A stretch of DNA of 41,338 bases, taken from the NCBI GenBank assembly GCA_021464525.1, contig JADRCO010000245.1, positions 1 through 41,338 of the forward strand, written 5' to 3'. Source of the stretch: Rhizophagus sp. LPA8_4_AMF (taxonomy: Eukaryota; Glomeromycota; Glomeromycetes; Glomerales; Glomeraceae). Under the pieces are notes generated by a model. The model did no database searches, had not been told where the DNA came from, and was given only the letters and a program-made list of their open reading frames with translations. Made by a program: the position numbers and the translations under genes. How positions within the stretch are numbered: position 1 is the stretch's first letter; each line of letters starts with the position of its first letter. Below are positions 10,415 to 21,443 of the stretch, in pieces.

Positions 10415-12404
10415 TCAATTATATTTCAATAAAATATCTTGATACTCTTCTACAAGACCCTTAAATGTTTCCTCCAATTTTTCTATGCGTTCATCTCTAT
10501 CAACATCTTTTAATATTTCCTATAAGAAAGTCATTAATATATTTATCAAAAAATTACAAGATAAAATTTATTAATTAATAATACATACCTTATTCCAATT
10601 ATATAATCGTTCCTTCACTTGTAATCGATATGCTTTATAAGCAGCAGCATCCGACTTGTTTAATTTTCTCAATAATTCAATTTCCAAACATCGAAGCAAT
10701 TGTCGCTACAAATTAAAAATTTTAATCAAATTTAATATAAATATATAATAATTATTTCAAAAGAATAATATTAAAATCCAACTTTATTTAATTTGTATTT
10801 TCGCCGTAGTGAATCAATAGTCTTCTTGTCAACAGGAGCTGCTAATCCTTCAAATGCTTTTTGTTCACGCAAATATAATAAATCATTTTTATCACGGATC
10901 GCTTCAAATGAATCATTTGGAATTTCAACTATTAGTAATAATAAAAAATTATTAGAAAAAAAATCATAAAGACAAAATAACAATAATAATAAAAGCAGAT
11001 TTAATTACCAGCAAGTTCTTTTATTCTTGAATTTGATAAAACATATTTGTATATAGTTTGATAGAGTTTACCTACATAAGAAAACATTTTATTAATTATA
11101 ACTTCCTTCGACAAATAAAACTATCCTTATAGTACACTTACTTCCATGGCCTTTTCCTTGAACATGAGGGAAAATTAAAAATTGACTGTAAAATTATGAA
11201 TTGATTAATTTAAAAACTAAAAAAATTTTTTATATAAAACTTAATTACCTTATCCTCAATCGTATATCTTCCGGTATAACTTTACCTTCATTGACGCGTT
11301 CTGAGACTGGTACTTTATTATTAGCTCGATCGATGATATTATTAACACACTCTTCACGATTATAAAAGTAATAATTGTACATCGTGCAAAACCCTACAAG
11401 ATTATATGTATGTTTATCTCCTATACGTTTCTTTTCAAACCTACAAGGGTAATAACGTTATATGCGAAAAATATATTTGATATAACAATACATGTTAATA
11501 AAATTAAACATACAAAAGTATAGTTTCCCATTTCTCATCTTCTTCTATGTACGTTCCAGCTTCAATATAAAATAATACTAATATCTGAAATCGTTTATGA
11601 TATTCCTTAAATCTAGGTGTATCGAAGGTTGCCTACATGTATAAAGACCATTTTTCTTTAATAAATAAATATAAATATTTACCATCATTTTCATCATTTA
11701 TAAGATTTAAAGAATTACTCTGTAAATTTCATAAATTATATCTTTTCCTTCTTCAAGACGATATTCTGTTATTTTTTCACCCATTGGTTTAAAACTATAC
11801 GCATTCTCGTTAACAGTTTGTAGGAAAGTATCAAAATTTGTAATGTAATCTTTTCAAAATAGAAATAGCATATGTCACAATAATAATTTTAAATAAATGT
11901 TATTGAATTTAAATTAATTTTCTTACCATTCGGTATCAATGCCTTAACTTTATCTATAACATTATCTGCTATAGAAGTTGAAGAAACATCAGGAATTTTA
12001 TCAGAATACCGAACATCGAAGTAGGTAGCAAAACTTCCAGACGAAAATTTGAGCTACAAATAAATATTAAATTCATAAATATATTTATGTTCCTTAATGA
12101 CAATTATATTTTTATGCTTAAAATACCGTAATTTCTAAATTCTTATATCCATAAATTTGTTCTTTATCGCCAAATATTGAATACGTGAACTTGGGAAATA
12201 CTTGAGCAGAATCGAATTCTCGATCAGGATCTGTTGAAGACTCAACTAAAAAAAGCATTACAGATTAAAATATAAGCAGATCTTATTTATCTTTTTTCAG
12301 CAAAACAATATCAACTTACAAAACCATATAGTAAGTGCATCGTTCGAATTACACAACCACTCCTCTTCTTGAGGTTTAAGCAATTCTTCTACCATTTCAG
12401 TCAT
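10415..12404 (-). CDS. HAT1: Histone acetyltransferase type B catalytic subunit
   Basis: Eleven exons rebuilt on the minus strand: 12404-12320, 12245-12127, 12053-11927, 11849-11719, 11632-11514, 11440-11249, 11185-11142, 11071-11009, 10928-10783, 10705-10589, 10519-10415. They close in frame to 415 residues, close to the usual Hat1 length. Family marks: the N-terminal FTYSIFGDKEQIYGYKNLEI strand region, then the GNAT core with SQFLIFPHVQGKGHGS (acetyl-CoA loop Q-x-x-G-x-G), then VEIPNDSFEAIRDKND, which carries the conserved acidic residue proposed as general base, and a C-terminal helical region. Hat1 acetylates newly made histone H4 (Lys5/12) before deposition, normally with the WD40 partner Hat2/RbAp46, which is not in this window. 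The 146-nt exon ends at an unusual donor, GTTGGA. It lies downstream of CCDC25 on the same strand, 446 bp from that gene's stop codon. Confidence 0.93.
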
Positions 12405-12850
12405 AACTATTATATTACAAACAAATGTAAAATAAACAACGCGAATATTGGTCTGACTTCAAATTTTCGATATTTCAAACGCGAACTTTTCGTTCTTTAT
12501 AAATTTAACTTTGCACGCGTTATACTAAATGTATAATATCGAACACGATCTACGAAACCTAATCGATAATAGAAGCACTAAGTTTGGAAAGAGCTATATG
12601 GCGGATATGGTGGAACAAATTTCACGTGATTAAAACATTTACGCAAATGTAACTTTAATATATGTATTAATTAATATTACAAATATGTATTAATATTACA
12701 CAGTTCATTTTACAAATTCCCAGTGAATAACTAATTGCCAAAATTAAATTAGCTAAATCAAAAACACATTAAATATGCAAGATGAATGATCAAGCAATTA
12801 AAAGATCAATTTTTACATGTGCTATTTTATTTATGTATATGCTATTTGCT

Positions 12851-14225
12851 TTACATAAAATCTTCTTCCAAGTCGCAATCATTATCATGATTACTGCGCA
12901 TGCTTGATTTATCAAAGAACGAATCATAAGACTTCAGTGCTTCCTGTTCTTTCTTTTCCTGCTCTAAACGAAGCTCTTCTTGTTTCTGGAAATAGAATTT
13001 AAATAAAATATTAATATTTATTTATATTCGGGAATGATGATGGACACCTTACTTTAACAATCATCGCTTCTCTTGCTATCCTTCTTTTTTCTTTTTCAGC
13101 TTGCATCTTCTCTTTCTCAAGATCCGGAAATTTTTCTACTTTTGTTTTTTCAAGACGATTCACAATTTTGTTATTTTTTTTAATCTGCAGCGTTTTTACC
13201 TAGAATAAAATAGAATGCAAAAATTATCAATTTTTACATTCTATAACTTCATATTTAATATAATTCTAAGAATCAAAAATAAAGAAATACCATAGCATTA
13301 TTTTTGAAAGAAACCTCTCCAGTAGCCATACCGTTTGTTTTCAGCAGATTTGACCACGGGGTATATAAAACCTCAACGCTCTTTTCTTTACATCCTATAT
13401 TAATTAAAAAGGGAATTGTAATTGTAATAATTGAAATTCAATTTATATCAGTTAAAACGAACCTTTAATACTATTTGCTTTAGTCAATTGACCTAAATCT
13501 TCTAAAAGTTTTGGAGTGATATTTTCCCAAGATTGTCCAGGTTGAAGTCTAAGATACGCATGAGCGCTTGAATGTGGATGAACATGGAACTTCAATTTGG
13601 TAAAAACCAATTAAAATTAATTATAAAATTAGAATTTTCAATGCATGTAAAATAAATATATATACCCTAATAAAAATGAAATAAATATCTTAGTAACTAA
13701 ATCAAACTGATAAATTTATCATTTTCACGGGTCATATTTAATAGTGAATGCACGCCCTCACAAAATTATTGAACTGAATCAAGTTCAGTTGGATCAGACT
13801 ATTTTCTAATCACGATTTTGGAATATAAATATTCACAAGATCAAGGATTTTCCCTCTAATTATAGATCAGGATAGACCTTCTCATAATTAATCGATCCAA
13901 GTGAGATTGCAAGTGCGTACATTATATCAAATATAGCAAATACTTAGTAAGTCATACCAAACATCTTCTTCCCACCCATATTTAATCAAATCTTCGTCTA
14001 ATTAAATAGGTATAAAGAAATAAATTAGTCAACCGTTGAATTAAAAAAAATTTTAAACCATAATTCCACTTACTTTCCTTTTCATCCTTTCCCATGTATA
14101 TCAAAGCCGGAGGATCAACCTCTAAAAGAAAAAAATCCAGTATATTGATAAAGTGACGTATAATTAAGACCATATTGAAAAAAATAAGTTAGTATTGTAC
14201 CTTGACTAGTAAAATAATAAACCAT
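12851..14225 (-). CDS. CCDC25: CCDC25/Jlp2-family NFACT-R domain protein
   Basis: Seven exons: 14225-14201, 14121-14074, 13997-about 13958, 13589-13463, 13394-13291, 13199-13053, 12985-12851. The protein starts MVYYFTSQ, then EVDPPALIYMGKDE, YGWEED, FHVHPHSSAHAYLRLQPGQ and LYTPWSNLLK: the CCDC25/DUF814 (NFACT-R) order, ending in a Lys/Glu coiled coil and an acidic tail. NFACT-R domains are linked to nucleic-acid and ribosome-quality-control functions; human CCDC25 is a membrane DNA sensor, yeast Jlp2 is little studied. The 3/4 junction is odd. Keeping the expected Val-Trp before FHV needs one base that GT-AG splicing (donor GTATGA, acceptor GAAG) does not supply. Splicing at GTTTGG after GAA-GAT is in frame but drops Val-Trp (206 residues). 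That intron, about 370 nt, is the longest in the gene. Confidence 0.85.
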
Positions 14226-14441
14226 TTCTGAATAATGACCTAAAGCTAAGTAAAGAGAGATTATTTCATGCGGGTATTATATAATCGAAAATCAATCAAT
14301 ACGATCGGCATGTTGCATATATTGACGTATTAAATCATATGATTTTTAAACAATAAAAAAATATCCCATGTGATTTATTAATATAGCAAAAATTTAAATA
14401 TTTAGTAATGAAACAATTGACTACAGTTAATAATACATTCT

Positions 14442-15557
14442 TTATGTAATAACTTTCGCCACAATTTTGTCCGTAATTTTATTAAACACCTTAAACAAAT
14501 TAGATTCTATATATATTTTGATCAATCCATTCTCCAATGTTGCACTATCATCATTAGATTTTTCAATCATGAGTGTTAATGATGGATCAATTGGGACACG
14601 ACCTAAATTATAAAGAATAAATTAATGCGAAAATAAAAAAAAATATTATAACATTCAATAAATTACGAAGGTACCTAAAAACTCTACACCAAATTCTTGC
14701 GCCATTGCTTCTCCGCCACCCGTTGAAAACAAATTTGTACATTCCTATACATTTTACATTAATTATCAATGAATAAATAAAGCAAATAAATAAAGCAAGA
14801 ATTAATGACCTAAATAAATTACAAACCTCACAATGAGGGCATACGTATCCACTCATATTTTCTACAACTCCTAATATCGGTAGTTTTACTTTTTTACAAA
14901 AGTTTAATTCCTTACGGACATCAGCTAAGGCAACTGTCTAGAACAAATTATAACGTGAGAAAAATATCGAATTTTTTAAAGGTGAAATCAACTTATTACC
15001 TGTGGAGTCGTTACAATAACCGCACCGTCCGGATGGATATCTTTTAAATATTCAGCAATAGATATATGTTCATCAGATGTACCAGGTGGTGTATCAATTA
15101 TAAGATAGTCTAATTCACCCCAACAAACATCTGTCAAAAACTGTTTAATCATTGCATTCTTTTTAGGTCCTCTCCATACGACAGAATCATTTTTATTTTG
15201 TAGTAAAAAACCAATAGACATACAACAAAGATTTTGGTTTTCATCTGCAAAAACTGGTACCCATCTTATAAAGAATATTATTAGATTATTTAAAAATTAT
15301 TTGTGATTACTAAATACTTTATGATCAAATATTTACCCTGAAGAAGCTTGGTGAACTTGTTTACCACCAAGTCCCAACATATGTGGTATACTTGGTCCAG
15401 TAAGATCAATATCCAAAATACCCACTTTATTTCCTCCCTGAACCAAGCATAGTGCAAGTTGTGTAGTTATAGAACTCTTTCCTACTCCACCTTTTCCTGA
15501 AAGTACAATTATTATGTGTTTAATTCCTGCCAAGTGTGTTACTAGTGTATCTGCCAT
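14442..15557 (-). CDS. CFD1: Cytosolic Fe-S assembly scaffold ATPase Cfd1/NUBP2
   Basis: Five exons, 15557-15337, 15264-15000, 14937-14827, 14744-14675 and 14602-14442, give 275 residues in frame, the size expected for Cfd1/NUBP2. The deviant P-loop GKGGVGKSS sits at residues 22-29 (MRP/MinD/SIMIBI ATPase class), followed by [16 protein letters not shown] and [15 protein letters not shown] (Walker B region). The bridging-cluster motif C-P-H-C (about Cys195 and Cys198) follows NMSGYV. There is no N-terminal four-cysteine extension, which separates Cfd1/NUBP2 from Nbp35/NUBP1. The protein forms a heterotetramer with Nbp35 and holds a transient [4Fe-4S] cluster for transfer to cytosolic and nuclear apoproteins. 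Its start codon lies 55 bp from that of the divergent G-patch gene. Confidence 0.95.
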
Positions 15558-15612
15558 TCTTAATAAATCAGAGAAAAATCAGAGAAAAATTATCTATTAA
15601 TAAGCAAGTCAC
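15558..15612. promoter_or_regulatory. Minimal divergent intergenic region CFD1 / G-patch gene
   Basis: Only 55 bp separate the two start codons. The sequence holds a direct tandem repeat of an 11-bp unit (AATCAGAGAAA, about 15565-15588). Both genes must share this stretch as 5' leader or promoter, or be transcribed from start sites inside each other. No TATA-like box is clear. Confidence 0.6.
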
Positions 15613-16652
15613 ATGAGTATAGAAAAAATTAAATATGCAGATCGGGCAGTGTTCAAGTGTGTTGAAAAAATGTCCGATAAAATACCGTATTCCTTATTAA
15701 GAATTCCAATCTCATTTGTACCCTCAAATCCTTTGAAAAGTGTAGCAGGCGATCACTCAACTTCTGAGGAGGAAGACAAAGAGAAATTAGTTAGAAGTGT
15801 AACAAATTTTTATCAAAGTGTTATTTCACTTCCACCAACAAAAAAGAAAAAGGTACGAAAAAATAAAATAAACATAATTTGTAAGAAACAAGGAATCATA
15901 AACAATAAAACTATTACAAAAAATAATATTATAGAAGATTCTTATTCACAATCGAATTTTGTTAGTACTGATAATGAGAGTTTTTCTAATAGCCTGGCTA
16001 AGTTATTAGAATACAACGATGATGATGAGGATGACATCAAGCATATCGAATCCATTGAGGATACAATAAAAACAGTAAAGAATAATGAATATGAAGAAAA
16101 ATTTAATTCAAGTGATGATAATAAAATATGGTGTGTAGATTGCGAAGTTTGGGTGGAAAAACACCTATATCAAGATCATATTCATGGTATAGCACATCTT
16201 GTTATATCAAAAAGCCTTAATGATCAGTCAATACCTGATCCATTAACATTAAATGAGGTAAAATAATTAATTGCTAATATAATTTCTGAATACCATTTTA
16301 AATTTATTACTAATTATACAAATAATTTATAGACTAATGTAGGATTTAGGATGTTGCGTGATCAAGGATGGCGTTACGAAAAAGGACTTGGTGTAAATGA
16401 ACAAGGTATAAGACATCCGATATCAACAAGATTAAAAAATGACAAATTTGGTATTGGAGTAAAAAAAACTAATCAGCCTCCAAAGGTATGCATTTATAAC
16501 TAACTTTCGCAACTTTTAAATTTAAAATATTAATAAATTAAATGATTTTAATGTAGACGAGATTAAAAAGATTGAATGCTAAACAAACAGCAACACAATA
16601 TGAAAAAGATCGTAGAGATAGGGTTAGAATGCTTGCTTATATGAACAGATAA
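15613..16652 (+). CDS. C2H2 zinc-finger and G-patch protein (GPANK1-like)
   Basis: Three exons, 15613-16257, 16333-16485 and 16557-16652, give 297 residues. The first 170 residues are polar with basic and acidic patches. A single zinc finger reads WCVDCEVWVEKHLYQDH then IHGIAH (C174, C177 and two His). A G-patch follows, GFRMLRDQGWRYEKGLG then EQGIRHPISTRLKNDKFGIG (about 218-256), and the tail is basic. G-patch domains bind and stimulate DEAH-box helicases, and the finger could bind RNA, so a role in RNA processing is likely. The order resembles GPANK1 of animals, but no ankyrin repeats are visible. The gene diverges from CFD1 and converges on SCP160, with 259 bp between stop codons. Confidence 0.82.
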
Positions 16653-16911
16653 ATATTTTATACATATAAAAGATACATATATGCTATAGCAAGTAGCAAC
16701 ATACATATAACATATCGACATTTAATTTATTATAATGCAGAACGATAATTCTACTATTTTTCTATAATAATTTATTAGTAACAAAAAATAAATAAATAAA
16801 TATTACATTGATACTAACTTTACACATTGACAAATGTTTTAAGTGTAAACAGTAATCATTTTTTTTTTTAAATATTCTAGTAATAATTCTGTTCTTACGC
16901 AAAGAGATGTG

Positions 16912-19900
16912 TTAATGACTATTTTTTTCAGCTCGTCCTACAATATCACTCAATAACCTGCACGCTTCGTCAATTCCTCTTTGAGATCCAGTCACGATCA
17001 CGGTATCGTCGCCTTTGATTTTAGGTACCTCTATCTTGCATCCACTTTCAGTACGAATTCGAGTAATAGTTGCACCACCTCGGCCAATAATATGACGATG
17101 ATATTGTTGAGGGATAGTAATGTGTCCCGTATGAGTAAAGTTACTCTATTATAAAAACAAAATATGCGTTTATATTATACGTATTCTTTACATTACAAGA
17201 AAAATCATTATATCTTACCGCCTCTTCCATTAACTCTCTAAGATATACTTCTGCTTTTTCGACTTGCGATTTTTCCCCTTTCAAATTCCAGGGAATATCA
17301 CCAACTTCTTCGCCATAATTTTCAAAAATTTCATAATCTCTCTTTGTCAAAGAACTTTCATTTTCAAGGTCATTTTCCTTTATTGAATCTTCATCATTAA
17401 GTTTTCTAAATTGCAAATCATTTTTTTCAGGTGGTATTTCTTCGCCATGATCAACAATAACATGAAATTCGTTTCTCAGTTTTCGAATAGTAGCACCGTT
17501 CGCGAAAACAGCACAGTGAAATTTACGTGATATATTCACGGTATGAACATATCTAATTCTAGATAAAATTTCGGATTTAGCAGCTTCAATATTTTCCTTT
17601 TTGCCAATGATCTTTACTGCTTCCTCACTATTTTCAATTTCTTCATTAAAAATTTCCGCAATAGGAGTCTCATGATAAGATCTTGAACCAGGGAATTGAA
17701 TTTCAACATTAAAGCGAGATTGAATTTCTTTAAGTTGATTTGCATTACGGCCGATAATTATTGGGTGCTGAGCACGTGGTATTTGAACTATACCAACTTT
17801 TAGGTTATTTTGTTCTTCAACTAATCTTTCTAACTCAAGTTTAACTTTTTCAACAAGTTCTTTATCTCCTTTAAGGATCACCTCATCACTGTTATCACCA
17901 GGGCGAGGAAACTTTACAACACCGGCTTGACTACTTTTTTCTTCTGGCCCGCTTACATTCGCAACAGTTTCGCGAATACGGCTTCCACCTGGGCCAATTA
18001 AATATTTATGATGTTGAGGGTCTATATGTATAGTAAGAGTAATCTGATTTTCAAGTTCTTTTACGATATTAAGAATTTTTTCTTGAGCACTACAAATATC
18101 AGACTTTGTTCCATGAATAACAACGTTCGCAACTTCTTGTTCCGAACCATCCTCCAAAATTTCTGGTCGACCTAGATCAATGCGTGTAAAGGTATCATAT
18201 TTAATTTCTGTGATTCTAGAACCATTTTTACCAACAATATGTGGAAGATATTTAGCAGGAATTTTGAAGTTAATAGAATGGTCATGATCCTTTTCATAAT
18301 CCAGTAATTCCAGTAATTCTGTTTTTGCGTCATTTACTCCTTTCTTCCCGCCTTTTATAATAACTTCATCAGGTTTTTGGGCATAAATGTCTTCTTCACC
18401 TTCTCCATTAGCTTGGTTGGTCTTTGGAAAACGAATGTGTACTCCATATTTTTCTTCGAGACGTTTTACATAACGACCTTTTGCACCGATCAATGATTTA
18501 TGGTATTCGGCAGGAACCTTTAAATGGACTACAGTAGCATCCTGCAATTTATCTATCAGATCTAAAATTTTTTCTTTTGCCTTTTCTACATTACTCTTCA
18601 TTCCCATAATAGTAACTTTAACATTTTCACCTGGATTAGTTTTCTTTTCTTCTCCTTTGGCACCACCTTCAATATCAATTTTAACACTTAAACTTTCCTT
18701 TAAACGATTCACGTGTGCACCACCTTTACCAATTACGTGAGCAGAATACTGTGCAGGAAAGGTAAATTCCTCCGTATAAGAATTCATGATCTAACATAAT
18801 TGGGATTTGAGAATATAAAGTTAAATATGAAATATTTATCTCCTTAATCATAAATTAATGAAATTCATTACCTCAATGTGTTTAGCGTTATCGACTACAT
18901 TTTTAATTTCATTCACAACTCTCTCAACTTCATCAGTTGGGCCTTTAATTATGACAATATCATCAGAAATTGGCACGTTGACAAGCTTTTTACCTTCAGC
19001 ATTAGCAGAACGCTCTGCTGCACCAGTTCGAGAAGATCCAAACTTAACAGAAACGGGTGCATCATTTCCTCCGGTAATGGTGTTAAGTGTATTACCTCTT
19101 GGCCCAATAATATATCGATGAAAACGTACCGGAATAGTGAGAGTTTGTGTAGCAAAATCAGACTGAAAAAAAAAAATTTATCATTAATACTGTCAACAAA
19201 AGCGGCAAATACATTTTTATACTTACAGCATCTTGTCCTGCTTTGACCAATTCAGTTTTAGCCTTTTCTAAAACATCTTTAATATATGTTTCCTTTTTCT
19301 TCCTATCAGAAGGAATTTCTTCACCTTCTTTTCCTTCAAATACAATCAATATATCCGGACTTTCGTCTTTTTCGTCAGGGACAATAATCTCAACGCCATA
19401 TGTATCTTTAACTCGTTGGAGATTTTGTCCTTTACGACCAATTATATGTCGATGCAAATGAGGTTCAATAATCGCAACGGCGAAATAATTTGGAGACTAT
19501 AGAGAGTAAAATAATAAACTGACTAAATTCAAATATTCCTAATCATCATACTTTGTAATTCAATACAATATGTGATTAATAGAAAACAAATAAGAATAAA
19601 ATTTATATTTATAATAAATAACACTTACTAAACCTTTAACTATTTCACTAACTTCTTTCCGTGCATTTTCCACTTCTTCAAGAACCTTACCAACAAATTC
19701 CAAAACAACAGCTTTTTCTAAAGCTGGTCCTTTTGGTATAGTAATTTGAACTCCTGTGTCGCTTTCAATCTTTTTTAACTTGTTTCTGTTCCATAAATAT
19801 TTCAACGTATTTTTTGCATGTTCCAAAGGTTGATCAGTTTTGTGAAGATTGGTAATATCCAGGGTTTGAACTTGAATTGAGTTGGCCTTATCCATCACAA

Positions 19901-21443
19901 TTTGAAGCGCTACAACAAGCTGGTTTTGTATTCCTCGAATCGTAACTTTTTCTGAAGGATGAGACAGTGGCGCGAGTTCTAAAGAACAACCGGTTTTTTC
20001 AAGAATTTCCTGAAGATTAGATCCTTTCGAACCAATGAGATATTTATGTTGAGGTTTTGGAATGTTAACATCGAGTGTGGTAGTATTACTTTTCTAATTA
20101 GAATAAAATAAAAGATAAAAATTAACAAGATAAATTTCTTACAAAAACTTTGAATAATAAAATATGAGCGATAACATTATCTTACCAGTCCTTCATAGAT
20201 TTCTTCAATTTGATCCAACGCTTTCTTAACAGCCTCTTTTTCACCAGAAATACTAATAGCATCTTTGGAAGAACATTCGTAACCTTCAGCTGATTCCGTA
20301 GAAAGAAAAGGAGGAATGTAGATTCTGGCACCAGTTTCGCTGCTAATTTGATTAATACGTGCGTTATGAGCACCCGAAATAAGTGGATAATAGTGGTGCT
20401 CAATATGAGTAATTTTATGAGCTCGCATGGTTACCTGTTAAAAAGTAAATATAAAGATGAATAAGAATAATTATAAACCGAATTATTTCTTGAACCAAAT
20501 ATTTACCCTGTTATTTACGATGGCTTCAATTTTTTCTTTGGCTAAGCTAATACCTTTCGCATCACCTTCTATTTTAACGTCCATCATTTCTTCATCTTCA
20601 TCATAATCAAGTTCAGATTTCTCTTCATTATGATTTTCTTGGCGAGGTGGAAGTTGAATTCTAGTACTAGTTTCATGCGTAATAGTTTGTAAAGTTACAC
20701 CACGCGATCCAAGAATATAACGACGAGCAGAAATTGGGATTTGAATAACTTCTTCACTCTATAATAATAATTAAATTATCTATAAACCTTTGATATATAG
20801 CACATTCCGAAAATTCTTATAATACTAGAAAGATACTAACTTTAACGGCTAAATTATCTAATAAATCACGCTTGGCTCTCATGACATCTTCATGTTTTCC
20901 TTTAATTAAAAAAGTTGTGTTACCAGTTCTTTGTCCTGTCGAAACTTCAATATGAGTATTAGTCCTATCTTTTACGCGTTTGACAACGTCAACGGTTGTA
21001 GTTTTATTACCGAATTCTTTCTTTTGCAACTGTTGAGAAGCAGGCAATTCAAGAAGTTCTGTTACAATGATTGATTTTTTAATCACAGGATTTAATTGAC
21101 GATGAGACATCGCCACAGGTGCCGTTGCTTCACTAGTTGCCGATTTTCGGTTTTCACCAACCGAGCCCAAAGTCATTCCTGAATGAACAGCAGCACCAGA
21201 TTTAGCACCCCATGTTGAGGGTTTTGTAGCAGGAACAGATGATGCCGACAAAGAAGGGAAATTTGTATCATATAAAGAAGAAATCGAATCGATATGCTCG
21301 GCAGTGGTTGGTTGCTCGGTTTTAGTGATTTCCTTTTGAGCATCGGTTTCTTTGTCCTCATGAACTTTTAAGAGTTGCTGAGTAGCAATTGTATCTTGAG
21401 CTTCTGAAGTGTTGACAGTAATAGTATGCTCAGAGGTCGACAT
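16912..21443 (-). CDS. SCP160: Vigilin/Scp160 multi-KH RNA-binding protein
   Basis: Eight exons (21443-20841, 20758-20507, 20434-20186, 20093-19629, 19496-19227, 19162-18872, 18790-17219, 17145-16912) give 1311 residues; every intron is in phase 0. After a Ser/Thr-rich N-terminus (about 110 residues) I count 14 KH-type units. Clear GxxG loops include LGSRGV, IGSKGS, IGRKGQ, IGPRGN, IGKGGA, IGAKGR, VGKNGS, IGPGGS and the last one, IGRGGA. Degenerate units lack a proper loop (for example SGAHNA, WNRNKL, GRNANQ, FANGAT and the first unit). This matches vigilin/Scp160, which binds mRNAs on polysomes and at the ER and affects translation and ploidy in yeast. The 524-codon seventh exon holds six units. 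Confidence 0.95.

Noticed and set aside
18858-19461. Plus-strand open frames of 72-122 codons
   Set aside because: They lie antisense to well-supported SCP160 exons and follow its codon pattern; no family wording.
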